Of a DNA stretch of 64,000 nucleotides, positions 1 to 10,279 are shown one piece after another (position 1 is the stretch's first letter; every line of letters starts with the position of its first letter). The translations under genes and the position numbers were made by a program. The stretch lies in NCBI RefSeq assembly GCF_964204865.1, contig NC_135257.1:11802151-11866150 (forward strand). The letters run 5' to 3'. Under the pieces are notes generated by a model that was given only the letters and a program-made list of their open reading frames with translations, did no database searches and was not told the origin of the DNA. The stretch comes from Styela clava (lineage: Eukaryota > Chordata > Ascidiacea > Stolidobranchia > Styelidae).

Positions 1-457
1 ACCAGGTCTGTAGAGTAGGCAGTTAGAGTCTTTGCTAATATATCGGCGTGAATGCGAGCCTTTTTACAACGGGGTGTGAGTAAAGCCTTAAAACATTTGA
101 AATTATATTCGCAGTTTTCGGTGGGCCGTATAAAAGTCGAAACCCTCGAGTCATAGTATAGAGTTTTTGAATCCGAAGTCGGTGTCGAAAATTTTATCAA
201 CGAGGATTCAAAATTGGAATTTTTAATGTCTTTGAAACCGACAATATAGACCACAACGCTTCTGTCGGGGCTGTTCTAGGATCCTTTTAGTCAGTGATGT
301 GTTTCTCCATATTATTGACTACACCAGGAGTTTCAAGTCAATCTCCTTAGATTACTGGCTGACAAAAGTAGAACAAAGTCATCAACAGATTAGTCCGTCC
401 TAACAATGCCACACCGCAAAATCACCAATTTCAATGTTATGATGGTTTCTGTTGCAG

Positions 458-1422
458 GCGCGAATTTTCACAAACGTGTGGGTCGCGTGTGGAAGAGCAT
501 TCAAGCCAGAAATGCGGCAACTAAAGAAATTTTTGCATCGTTCAAAAAGACAAAGAGAGGAAACTACACAGGCTCTCGTTGTTCAGCGGCATCTAAAATA
601 ACAAAGGTATTATTTAACATCTATTTGTTAGGATGTTATTCTAATCACCACCGCTTCCTGCAACTGCTAAATTGTGTTTTCCAAAATAAGAATATTCAAC
701 CAATTCCTGATACGGACGCGTGATGTGAATCTGACAATGTCAATTGTCGATTATTGAAGTTTGCGAATTGATCCAATTTTGTCATGTTATAATTTTTGAA
801 CAAACTATGACATTAACGTGATACTTATCTGCAAAATAATAAAATAGTTTAAAATTAGGTATTTGTTGTCATAAAGACTAGAAGTGCAACTGTCGGACAT
901 TAAACTTTCCAACTGTTCGCCAGTGTCGTAGTTATTTATTTTAAATATTCTTACATAGTAGTTTGAATAATATATAACGTTCATGAAAATAGTCGGGGTA
1001 AAAATGTTGCGCCAGGAACTTTTGACGGGCAGTGATATGAAAATATCATCAATCTAGTGGTCACACTTGGTAATAAATAGAAACTAAATTTCGACTATAT
1101 TTTTTTTTGTGGTGGTTATTTTTGGTTAAATCAGTTTGCATACAGCATATATAATGAAGTTATCACCGCGCAAGTTACCGCCTGAAAAGATTGTATAATT
1201 TCGAAGTCAGGTCAAAGTTTGATCAAAACTAGGCTTCAAATTTGGGGTTCGCGACTAAGTGGGATCTAAATTCTGCATAATCTATGAAAAAAATAACACC
1301 TTTACTATTTTCAGACGACGGACTCGGTGGTGTCAGGAGCAACATCAAATATCAACGTCCACGTCTTATCAGCACCTTGCAAAGATGACAATAGGTACAG
1401 CACGACGGGATTGAAGACATGA
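458..1422 (+). CDS. Last two exons of an unrecognised gene (partial)
   Basis: Two candidate exons fit together. The first, 458-606, follows the acceptor TTCTGTTGCAG and ends AAG before GTATTA. The second, 1315-1422, follows CTATTTTCAG and ends with TGA at 1420-1422. The phases agree: the first exon starts with two bases of a codon and ends on a codon boundary, and the second begins on one. The encoded tail is about 85 residues. It is basic at first (FHKRVGRVWKSIQARN, then a KKTKR run) and Ser/Thr-rich later. No domain is recognised. Earlier exons would lie before the window. An in-frame ATG at 406 exists, but the acceptor at 456-457 is a better explanation. The intron (607-1314) shows no repeat I could name. 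It could be a chance pairing of open frames; transcript data would decide. Confidence 0.35.
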
Positions 1423-1768
1423 AAAAGCACTTAAATCCTAATAGCATAATTACCTATTATCTTTGTTTGGTTCGAGACTGTAGATTAACTATGGCGTGAC
1501 AACGTCATGCCTGTACCGAATTGTACTATGCGTAACTCAAACATTACTGCAGAAAATTATGGTTATAAATAACAACATATTATCAACTCAAGAAGACTGA
1601 TGGAATGTTTTTGATAAAACCTAGATTATGCGTTGCAAGGAACATAGAAATGAAATTTCATGGCAACAAAACTATTTGCAATTACGCAGAAAATATCTTG
1701 ATTTTATTTTACTTTGAATGAAGCAAAAACTTTATGGTTTTCATTTGAGTAGAATAGAGAGAAAGTTG
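1423..1768. other. Intergenic, nothing recognised
   Basis: AT-rich sequence between the partial left-edge gene and the first MITE. I see no exon, RNA gene or repeat that I can name. Confidence 0.5.
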
Positions 1769-1878
1769 GGCGCTCGAGTAGTATGTGCACCAAGATGTCG
1801 CACAACCTGAATCCGTACGGTACACACATACTATGTTCAGGTTGTGCGCCATCTTGGTGCACATACTTCCGGAATTCC
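1769..1878. mobile_element. 110-bp palindromic MITE
   Basis: Long inverted repeat: GTATGTGCACCAAGATG near 1780 is answered by CATCTTGGTGCACATAC near 1850. It is flanked by GAAAGTTG (1761-1768) and GAAAGTCG (1879-1886), a 7/8 target-site duplication. The ends and the CCAAGATGG core link it to the MITE copies at 34962, 44904, 48147, 55337 and 59267. This is a short form of that family. Confidence 0.7.
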
Positions 1879-1996
1879 GAAAGTCGAATGTATTTTTTTT
1901 TTTTTTGCAATAAATAAAAGGCACAGTATGGAGGTATGTATTGTTTGAATCGCATTCGACGTATAAATAAAGACACACTAACACAAATGTATTTCC

Positions 1997-2032
1997 GTAA
2001 CGTTTCGTCCGACCAGAGTCAGACTTCCTCAG
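1997..2032 (-). ncRNA. Hammerhead-ribozyme-like motif, inverted PLE copy
   Basis: Reverse complement of the motif at 4557-4590, in the minus-strand PLE copy. The CTGAGGA box, the stem and the GAAACG box are all kept. Confidence 0.4.
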
Positions 2033-2624
2033 ACAAGCAGTTTACAACAATGGCAAGAAATAAATTTGGTAAATGAATTTGAAATATCAAATTAAGTATG
2101 ACGTGACAATGCATAAACATTTAATTTGCATTTAGCCGTAGAAGTAATGATGGGAAGATTAGAACCACAAATATCAGTGGAGCTCATTTCAGATGTAATT
2201 AAAAAAAAAAAAGTTTTATTATTGCATTCACGAAAATGATGGGTAACTAAATGTAATTGAAATTATGGGCACTTAGAGAACCACGAGGAAGTAAACCAAC
2301 ATTTAAACATAAATCAAGGCTTAGTCTGGTGAGGACCAATTTCAAAATTAAAAAAGGTTAAAAGTTATTGCTGAATTTTGATCTTAAATAGCGTTAAAAT
2401 ATAATAATAATTCATAATAATGAATGAATGAATTAACCATCTAGCATATTTCGAGTAGGACAAAAAAAAAATAAAAAATTAAAAAACTATCGCAAGCACA
2501 TAACTCCAAGGTTTTGAATTATAATTAAAATTAAACTTGGGACACTTGAAAACAATAGTAAGATAAAACGCCAATCAAGGGGCGAGTAATTATATAAACT
2601 TAAGAAAAAGAGTGATTGTTAAAT

Positions 2625-2888
2625 TTAAATATTATATGACGTTGAAAATTCTTTATGTAAATTTTGCCATTTGGTCAAGTTTTTCAGCGGGGTGGCACAA
2701 GTTTTCGGAGTGAATTCGAGTCCTTTTGGACATTTTCCAGTTACAACAAATTGCTCTAGGTTTAGCTTGTGGTGATGGAGTCGGGCTTCTTTCAGTGTAA
2801 TTTTTCTCAAGTTGTTGAATTCTTTCTTGTGGTATTTGTATATTTCTTTCTTGCAATCGTTGTCGAGTCCAGAGTTAGAAGGATCCAT
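2625..2888 (-). pseudogene. PLE N-terminal ORF fragment
   Basis: An 87-codon minus-strand frame starts MDPSNSGLDNDCKKEIYKY and contains TGKCPKGLEFTPKTCA. It lies between the LTR-like part (2930-3070) and the 3' untranslated part (2040-2640) of the inverted PLE copy. It therefore occupies the N-terminal coding position of an internally deleted element. The reverse-transcriptase and nuclease parts are missing from this copy. Assignment rests on position within the PLE and not on a recognised domain. Confidence 0.5.
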
Positions 2889-3068
2889 TATGGATACAGA
2901 AGTCCCACGAATACAATAACATAAATTTGAGTTGGGTTGCGTGAGACTAACTTCCTATCTTTTCTCTATGCCTTTATGCTAGTGGATCCGTATACTGCAA
3001 GGATACTGTAGCTGGAATAAACATGACTATTCTATTCAATTAAAGAGTCCAGCTGCACACTAACACAA

Positions 3069-3903
3069 ATGTATTTCCGTAACGTTTCGTCCGACCAAAT
3101 GTCGGACCAAATGTGCTCAAATGTCGAATTTTTTGACAAGCATGCAGGAATTATGAAACGCTATCTCATGCAACGAAATTACGAAGAGACTTTTATTGAC
3201 AAAACAATGAAAATGGTAAAAGAAATGAACAGAAATTACCTTTTAACACCGAAAAGTACAAAACAAGGTCAGCAACTATTGCCATTTATTACCAACTACC
3301 ACCCAAACCAACCGCACTTTAGAAAAATATTTTCGGACTACCAATATATTCTTGACAACAATGCACGACTAAAAGAGATTTTCCCTCAACCTCCGAAAAT
3401 TGCATATAGAAAGTGCCCTACATTACGCGATAGACTGGTTAGAGCTATACTACAACCAGTAATATCACAGAAAGTACAATCTGGTTTTTATAAATGTAAT
3501 AGAAAAGCATGCACCACCTGTAATTATTCCGAGGAAACAAAAATAAGTACCGGGAACGTGACGGGAGTCCATAAAACATTAACGAAAGAATAAGTTGTAA
3601 ATCAAAAAATGTTATTTATCTAATAAACTGTAAGAAATGTGGGATGCAGTATATCGGCGAGACCGGATGGTCGTTAAAATATCGTATAACAGAACATCTG
3701 AGAAGTATTACGAAAAGAAAAAATGAGATTTAGTAGTGGGAGAACACTTCAACAAACTGGGACATTCAATAAGTAACTTTTCAGTAACTGAAATAAAATA
3801 AAAAATTTTGAGACCAGGGCTATCGCCAAACAGTAGAAGCATACTACATCAACAAATTCGGAACATTGGAACCACAAGGACTCAATTCACGGGAGAAATA
3901 GAC
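3069..3903 (+). pseudogene. PLE polyprotein C-terminus with GIY-YIG domain, frameshifted
   Basis: The open frame 3069-3593 encodes a segment resembling the region C-terminal to PLE reverse transcriptase: LPFITNYHPNQPHFRKIF, then IAYRKCPTLRDRLVRAIL, then a Cys cluster CNRKACTTC. After a stop at about 3591 the reading continues in another frame from 3608 with a GIY-YIG nuclease start, KKCGMQYIGETGWSLKYR, followed by EHLRSI, until a stop near 3731. A third piece near 3838-3903 ends YYINKFGTLEPQGLNSREK and a stop. In PLEs the GIY-YIG endonuclease nicks target DNA for reverse transcription. Here stops and frameshifts make it a dead copy. The first ATG lies in the terminal-repeat sequence and is probably not the original start. 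Confidence 0.75.
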
Positions 3904-4556
3904 TGTAGACTCATCTAAGAATTATTATTTAATAATAATTTTCATTTCAACGTCATATAATATTTAAATTCAACAATCACTCTTTTTCTTAAGTTCATAT
4001 AATTACTCGCCCCTTGATTGCGTTTTATCTTACTATTGTTTTCAAGTGTCCCAAGTTTAATTTTAATTATAATTCAAAACCTTGGAGTTATGTGCTTGCG
4101 ATAGTTTTTTAATTTTTCATTTTTTTTTGTCCTACTCAAAATATGCTAGATGGTTAATTCATTCATTTATTATTACGAATTATTATTATATTTTAACGCT
4201 ATTTAAGATCAAAATTCAGCAATAACTTTTAACCTTTTTTAATTTTGAAATTGGTCCTCACCAGACTAAGCCTTGATTTATGTTTAAATGTTGGTTTACT
4301 TCCTCGTGGTTCTCTAAGTGCCCATAATTTCAATTACATTTAGTTACCCATCATTTTCGTAAATGCAATAATAAAACTTTTTTTTTTTAATTACATCTGA
4401 AATGAGCTCCACTGATATTTGTGGTTCTAATCTTCCCATCACTACTTTTACGGCTAAATGCAAATTAAATGTTTATGCATTGTTACGTCATACTTGATTT
4501 GATATTTCAAATTCATTTACCAAATTTACTTCTTGTCATTGTTGTAAACTGCTTGT

Positions 4557-4590
4557 CTGAGGAAGTCTGACTCTGGTCGGACGAAACGTT
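4557..4590 (+). ncRNA. Hammerhead-ribozyme-like motif in PLE terminal repeat
   Basis: CTGAGGA is followed by a stem (GTCTGAC paired to GTCGGAC with one G-U) and then GAAAC. This order matches the conserved core of a hammerhead ribozyme. Minimal hammerheads are known in PLE terminal repeats. There is an extra A between CTGAGGA and the stem, and I could not define stem I and the cleavage site convincingly, so activity is uncertain. Confidence 0.4.
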
Positions 4591-4765
4591 ACGGAAATAC
4601 ATTCGTGTTAGTGTGCAGCTGGACTCTTTAATTGAATTGAATAGCCATGTTTATTCCAGCTACAGTATCCTTGCAGTATACGCATACGGATCCACTAGCA
4701 TAAAGGCATAGAGAAAAGATAGGAAGTTAGTCTCGCGCAACCCAACTCAAATTTAAATAAAGACA

Positions 4766-5159
4766 TATAGTAAACACCAAAGGTGCAGTCAAGATAAATG
4801 TTTTGCTGTTGCTTATTCAGAAAGCGTTTTCTCGATTTTGCGCTTTACAAAATGATTTGCTTGTTCATCACTATCATTTAATTTTGATTCAAAATTTATA
4901 CCAACTAACTACCATGTAAAAAGTATGTAGCAGCAAATTCAGGACTAATTTTGGATCACTTAAACTGAACTAAAACATCTCAAGAGACAAATCAACATTG
5001 AGTTATTTGATTTATATTTATTGGTGGGATCTAGGTGATTTGCACGAATATCTTGATGATCAGCAAACTCATTCTTATTTTTTAGTTTTAAACTTTAGAG
5101 TTTCAGACGACCGCAGAAAATGGGCAACGTGCGTCGCAGCTGACTACTGTACCGTAGTT
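4766..5159. other. Intergenic, nothing recognised
   Basis: AT-rich sequence with no supported gene. It ends at a hAT-type terminus near 5160. Confidence 0.4.
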
Positions 5160-5255
5160 CAGTGCTTCCCGACTTTTTTTAGTTCGCGACCCACTTTTAT
5201 TGCCACTTTTTGCGCGACACACAATGCGATGGTGGTATATGAGAAGGGAAAGAAG
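5160..5255 (+). mobile_element. hAT-type terminus (truncated element)
   Basis: CAGTGCTTCCCGAC followed by TTCGCGACCCAC looks like the left end of a hAT transposon. The sequence ending at 7472 (GGTTGGGAAACATTG) could be the matching right end, because its reverse complement starts CAATGTTTCCCAAC. The flanking 8 bases do not match, so this is given only as a truncated end. Confidence 0.35.
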
Positions 5256-5470
5256 GAGTAGAAGACTGTGACTTATTATCTTAGGACTGTGACACTTTAT
5301 CTGACAAAGAAGACTTAAAGAAAGTATGGCACACCGTATACTGAGACGTTAATAAAGGGAAGGAATAAACGCTGTGCGCCGGTACGGTCCCTGCATTTGG
5401 TGACTCTAAGACAAAAAGAACCGCTATCTGATGGGAGTCAAATCAAATCAGAGTAATCAAAAATTTTTGA
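5256..5470 (+). repeat. LTR-like repeat, copy 1
   Basis: The segment from GAGTAGAAGACTGTGAC to GGTACGGTCCCTGCA (5395) recurs at 7629-7765. The following bases, TTTGGTGACTCTAAGAC, recur with it at 6422. The TAATAAAGGG box, the CA end and a TTTGGTGACTC that could be a primer-binding site suggest the 3' part of an LTR plus leader of a Gypsy-type retrotransposon. No gag or pol coding is visible. Confidence 0.35.
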
Positions 5471-6406
5471 TTGGAGTCAGATCACACCAGATTCTTCAAC
5501 AATCACTGATTGCAGTCAAGGACCGGAAAGATCATCAAAGATACATGAAAGACATGTACAGTAAATATGTTCACAAACACAAAGTAAGATGGAAGGGACT
5601 GCAAGTTGAAATCGGCATTCGTAGACCCCTTATGGTAACTTGGAACAGAGCTTAGCCCTCCGTGACAAGAAGTTTTGTACTAACGCAGGAATACTCATTG
5701 ACGCAAAGAACTACACGGAACTATCTATTGACTACTACGAATTACAATTAGCGTTCCCCTCCCCAAAGTTAGCCAAATAAGACGCGGTGACAGGCGTCTC
5801 CGATGAATTAACGGTAAATGAACAAATGAGAAATTTGTTAACAAGCACATTTCGATCTCGGAAAAGCAACATCCCGATGTCGTAATCAGGACTATGTTGG
5901 AATGAAATAGGACAGCTATAACATTTGGAATTCTACTGCTATCGATAGCACGTGAAAAAAAAAGAATGTTACGCTGGTTCCACATTTGCATTACGACAGT
6001 CTGTTGGATGGCAAGTACACCGGTGGGCGAAATTATCGCTCAACTGTTCTTAATCGAAAAGCATGTATTGGCGCTCTTATTTTACTTAACATTATTATCT
6101 CGGCCGAACGTTCACTTTTAGAACCGGCCAAAGTTTTATAAATACTTATTTATACTACACTCTGGCACAAGTCAACGCCAGAGTCATATCATTGTGCTCT
6201 TCTCTGACTCGCATAAATGCGAGTTATGAACCAATTGACTTTTTATGTCGATTGTTTACTTTTTATCTCATGACGCCAATAGCGAAGATGAGAATAACGT
6301 GCTTCTTTCATGTCGCACACAAACTTAATTAAAGCGAAAATGCTTTAAAGATTCGACTCCACTGTGGAGTACTAGAAAAGCGTCGATACATCATGCTCAT
6401 TAATGC

Positions 6407-6500
6407 TCCGGTACGGTCCCTGCATTTGGTGACTCTAAGACAAAAAAAAACGCTCCCTGATTGGAGTCAGATCAAATCAGAGTAATCAAAAATTTAAAAC
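6407..6500 (+). repeat. LTR-like repeat, partial copy
   Basis: CCGGTACGGTCCCTGCATTT and the following GTGACTCTAAGAC match 5385-5470 closely. It carries only the LTR end and leader, with no internal coding region. Confidence 0.4.
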
Positions 6501-6632
6501 GTCGACGTCGTAGCAACTCAGTATAGCAGTAGAGCAATTTATACATATGACTTGCCACAAAACGTTACACATTGTTTTTACGTTGAGAATTGATTTTTAA
6601 AATCGAATCCAGACTCGATTCCGCCATCCCTA
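6500..6632 (-). mobile_element. Truncated copy of the 8736-9280 hAT element
   Basis: Read on the minus strand it starts TAGGGATGGCGGAATCGA and continues with TGTGGCAA and GAGTTGCTACGACG, in the same order as 8736-8900. The other end is missing. Confidence 0.55.
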
Positions 6633-7628
6633 CTAATGAAAGCATTACCTTTTTAAAATGCTACGGCAATCTGTGAACATAATAATGTAAGAATATATTG
6701 CCCGATTATATTTAATTCGATAAATATTTTTTGCGATATTGCGAATTTGTTATCGCCGTTAGAAAAATCCTACTATCTGCTATAAATTTCCACAAAGTAC
6801 AACTTGATTTAGTAATATGTTTGAAGCATATTAGTAAATCAAAAATACACATTCATTGTCTTGCTTTATTATTAATTTGGTTGTGATCATTTTAATCTGC
6901 AGTTGTGTTTACGAAATAAAAGCAATACAACACTACTCAGGAAATATCATGACAATCCGTGGACACAAAAATGCATGGTAAAGTGCCCGATTATATTTTG
7001 TTTTGATTTGCATTTTTGGGAATTCAACAAATCTGAGCTATTCGTACCACACCTACTGTACGTACCAATGTGGAGCAGTAAAGCAAAGAATCATAAGAGG
7101 AAAAACTTATGGTTTTCCCCGTTTTATTTTTTAAATTTTTGTGTCGGAAATCCGCAAGTGAGTTGTGAAATCCCATCGTTTAGCAAAGCGACGCGCAAGT
7201 GACCTGTCGCGTCACCTGTTACAAAATTTTCGAATAGTAAATTGCTATTCTAATAGTTGAATATTCCAATATATGCCCAGCCCTACTCAGTAACCAATAA
7301 TTGTTAACTCGATTAATGTTATGTTAAACTTGTTTTTTATGTTTTATGTAAATTCTAACGTAAATTGTAACTTGGCTGATAGTTCAGTTTCGCAAAAACT
7401 TCTGGCTCGTTGCGGACTCATTCAAACGCTCCGCGGACTCATTTGAGACCGCGGACTCGGGTTGGGAAACATTGCTCAACCTTAATTAGATTGACTAAAC
7501 AGATGGGGCGTCAACAAAATGAGTGTTAGCGATGTGACACGTTTTGGCGGCTCATCTGTGCTGTCGAATATATAAGTCGGCGAATCGTCGCTTAGAAAAA
7601 GAAGAAAACTAGAGAAGGAGAAAACTAG

Positions 7629-7765
7629 GAGTAGAAGACTGTGACTTAATATGTTAAGACTGTGACACTTTATCTGACAAAGAAAACTTAAAAAAAGTAT
7701 AGCACACCGTACTGAGACGTTAATAAAGGGTAGAAGAAACGACACGCGCCGGTACGGTCCCTGCA
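7629..7765 (+). repeat. LTR-like repeat, copy 2
   Basis: About 137 bp matching 5256-5395, ending GGTACGGTCCCTGCA. The sequence after it (7766-8030) differs from that after copy 1, so this may be a solo LTR or a different internal region. Confidence 0.4.
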
Positions 7766-8178
7766 ACTTCAGGGCTCCACCACTGAAGACAATACGCTCA
7801 ATCCCATTTCTGAAAACCGGTCACAACAGTCCAGCCTCAACCATCGCATGCATATCGAGCCACCATCATTACTCAAAAGTTCACTTATGTCCCATAATAA
7901 CATTTTTCTACACCAAGGGGGGAACAATTTCATTTCCCAACTCTTCTGCAACTTGGAACGCACGGTCTTTCCACCACTAGATATTATCGTCCGCCATAAC
8001 ATTATCAAGCTCACTTGAATGAAAATGGCCCATAGTCTACTACTGGTCAGGGTAGACTATACCGTGCATTCACGACCACGGTCCATGGTCCATTTGAACA
8101 CCGTTCCGAAAGTTGAGGTTCCCGGCGCACAATTCCTCCATGCTAAAATTCGGATTGGTTGTTTAACTCAATTATAAA

Positions 8179-8674
8179 CAGGGATTCAAGGAAACATCGA
8201 TCTGAAACCCAAAATAAGGATAACTGGCAAAATTTCTGAATTATGAACAGAAATAGCTGGCTTTCCAATGGCCTGTAGGTTAATGTCACAGTTACAGACG
8301 TCACAGTGTGCGGTGCACTCACCCTCCAAGCTTCGTTTAACTTTGAATTCTTTTCCGTACTCATCACACAAAACGTTCTTACGTTTGCTCATTTTTATAT
8401 TTAGGCTAAAATAACCACCACCACGATAAAACCTAACGATCGCCACACTAACAATGCTTTGTGCCCATCTGTGCCTTGCTTCTTTGTGCTATAGAGGATT
8501 GCTTTAATGATGCCACAACAAAGTTTTGGCGATAAGACAAACAACACAATGCTTCCTTTATGAAGTCCAAATAAGACAAAATAAGGACACGCAAGCCAAA
8601 AATAAGGAAGCAAGCCAAAATTAGGACAAAATATAAGGACAATTCTTAGAAATAAGGACGGTATGGAATCCCTG
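8179..8674 (-). mobile_element. Non-autonomous hAT transposon with zinc-finger remnant
   Basis: The element has 9-bp terminal inverted repeats, CAGGGATTC and GAATCCCTG. It is flanked by perfect 8-bp duplications, ATTATAAA, at 8171-8178 and 8675-8682, diagnostic of the hAT superfamily. The minus strand (about 8386-8210) encodes a start MSKRKNVLCDEYGKEF and then AHCDVCNCDINL. This resembles the N-terminal Cys-Cys zinc finger of hAT transposases. The catalytic domain is gone. The right half carries repeated AATAAGGAC motifs, probable sub-terminal binding sites. Confidence 0.8.
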
Positions 8675-8735
8675 ATTATAAACATATAACAGCCAAACAA
8701 AACATCACTGACGAACTGAAAACACGACCGACCGC

Positions 8736-9280
8736 TAGGGATGGCGGAATCGATTCGGGATTCGATTACAGAATCGATTCTTCGCGGAATCGATTCCGAT
8801 GCATTGGAATCGATTCTCGAGGTTAAAACTTGGATTGAAAAGAATGTGTAAGAAAATTTTGTGGCAATTTCTTCACATATATCGTCGTAGCAACTCAACA
8901 TAGCAGTGAAGCAGTTTATATATATATATATATAGCACTATATATATATATATAATATTTCGATAGGAAGCTTTAACGTTTATTTATTCAAGGAGTCTCT
9001 GTGAGTTCTATAGGATTTTGTTGTATTTGTGCGCTTTGTTTCCTGTGACAGATTGAATACCCATACTACTTAGTTTCGGCCTTCTTGTCCGTCCAAAATT
9101 TGAACATCGTGCTCTTGTTTTATTCCACATGGTATTGGTTAGGTGGGTATGTGTTTTGTCGAGGAATCGAGATTCGGAATCGAGATTCGGAATCGTGAAT
9201 CGGAATCAAGAATCGGAATCGAAAATTTAGGAATCGAATAAGAATCGAATACTTGTAAGTACTCATACTTGGCATCCTTA
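8736..9280 (+). mobile_element. Non-autonomous hAT transposon, GGAATCGATTC repeats
   Basis: Terminal repeats TAGGGATGGC and GGCATCCTTA match 8 of 10 when inverted. The element is flanked by perfect 8-bp duplications CCGACCGC at 8728-8735 and 9281-9288. Both ends carry arrays of degenerate GGAATCGATTC / GGAATCGAGATTC motifs. An imperfect (TA)n run lies at 8920-8955. No transposase coding is seen. It sits only 53 bp from the preceding hAT element. Confidence 0.8.
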
Positions 9281-9288
9281 CCGACCGC

Positions 9289-9690
9289 CAGCCCAGCGAC
9301 CGGAGAAAGAGAGCGAAAGATATAGCCTTTCTCTATTCTTACACGTGTAGTGAGTGGTTGGAGTCCAGATCCGACGAAACAGCATTGAATAAGGGTCAAC
9401 ATTGAACATAGCTGTCTATAAACATAAAAATATATTACACACAATATAAACGCGCACGCTATGGTCCGCGACAATAACTCCTGGTGGCTAATTTGGTATC
9501 TAATTTGGCAATCTTCATAAAATTATTAATATGGTGTGGCAGAAAAATTTTTTTTTTATTTTCTTTTATTTATTTGTTTGTAAATTTTTCTTTTCTACTG
9601 AGTAATTTATTTTGAGTATCGCTTTTTTCTCCTATTATATATCTTATTATATTTCGGTGATTGTGTGTGTGCGTGCATGCCTTAGTTTTT
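9289..9690. other. Intergenic, nothing recognised
   Basis: Contains a T-rich run near 9540-9590 and a short GT run near 9661. No gene is supported. Confidence 0.4.
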
Positions 9691-10279
9691 TTCACCAATG
9701 AACCTTTCCCCGAGCATCGACTTCCTTGTTTACTTCATGACATTAGCCAATCATCAAGTGCAAAAGTGACGTAACAATGCTCCGTTTTCGCATGCGCCCG
9801 GCGCCCAGACACTTTTCTCACTCAGACAGATTTTCAGGCGTGGCCGTAAACATTACCTCGTTTTCGCGATTTTGAACTCTATTCGTTAGTTTTCAGTTGT
9901 GTTTCGGAAATTTAAATATTAATCAGATAATTCAATGATCACTCTGTCTTCTTAGGAGTTTTAATTTAATTGCAGTAATAAAAAATTAGTGTAGATATAG
10001 CTGTGATAGACTAGGCTAAAATTCTTCACCGGTACTTTTAGAAAACAGATTGTTGTATGCGATGAATCATAATGATGGTTTGGAACACCCCATTTTACAG
10101 GCGCCAACTCGCTAAACACTCTTAAAATAAGCCCCCGAAAATTTTTCAATGGTGAAGTATAGAGGACTTGCACGGGTCACGTGACTTTGTTACTGGACGG
10201 CAATAAAACAAAAACGTCCATTTGGCTCCTGTCAGTTGCAAGTCGGATTATACGTTTCCGTTTTGTTTGGCTGTTGAAA

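Larger units (their letters stand above)
1976..4753. mobile_element. Penelope-like retroelement, head-to-head dimer
   Basis: Two partial copies of one Penelope-like element (PLE) lie head to head. The minus-strand copy runs from about 3070 down to 1976 and the plus-strand copy from about 3065 to 4753. Long inverted homology joins 1976-2640 to 3940-4620 and 2930-3070 to 4600-4755. The whole unit is flanked by identical 12-bp duplications, TAAATAAAGACA, at 1964-1975 and 4754-4765, so it inserted as one event. The plus copy retains the C-terminal reverse-transcriptase flank and a GIY-YIG domain. The minus copy keeps only an N-terminal ORF and the untranslated/LTR parts. Inverted partial copies and terminal repeats are typical of PLEs. 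Confidence 0.8.

Noticed and set aside
4998-5655. Two short plus-strand open frames as genes
   Set aside because: They overlap hAT-end and LTR-like repeats, and their sequences show no domain or splice support.
5160-7472. A single 2.3-kb hAT element between CAGTGCTTCCCGAC and GTTGGGAAACATTG
   Set aside because: Ends are similar, but the flanking 8-mers differ (CCGTAGTT and CTCAACCT), and several unrelated repeats lie between. Left as an unproven possibility.
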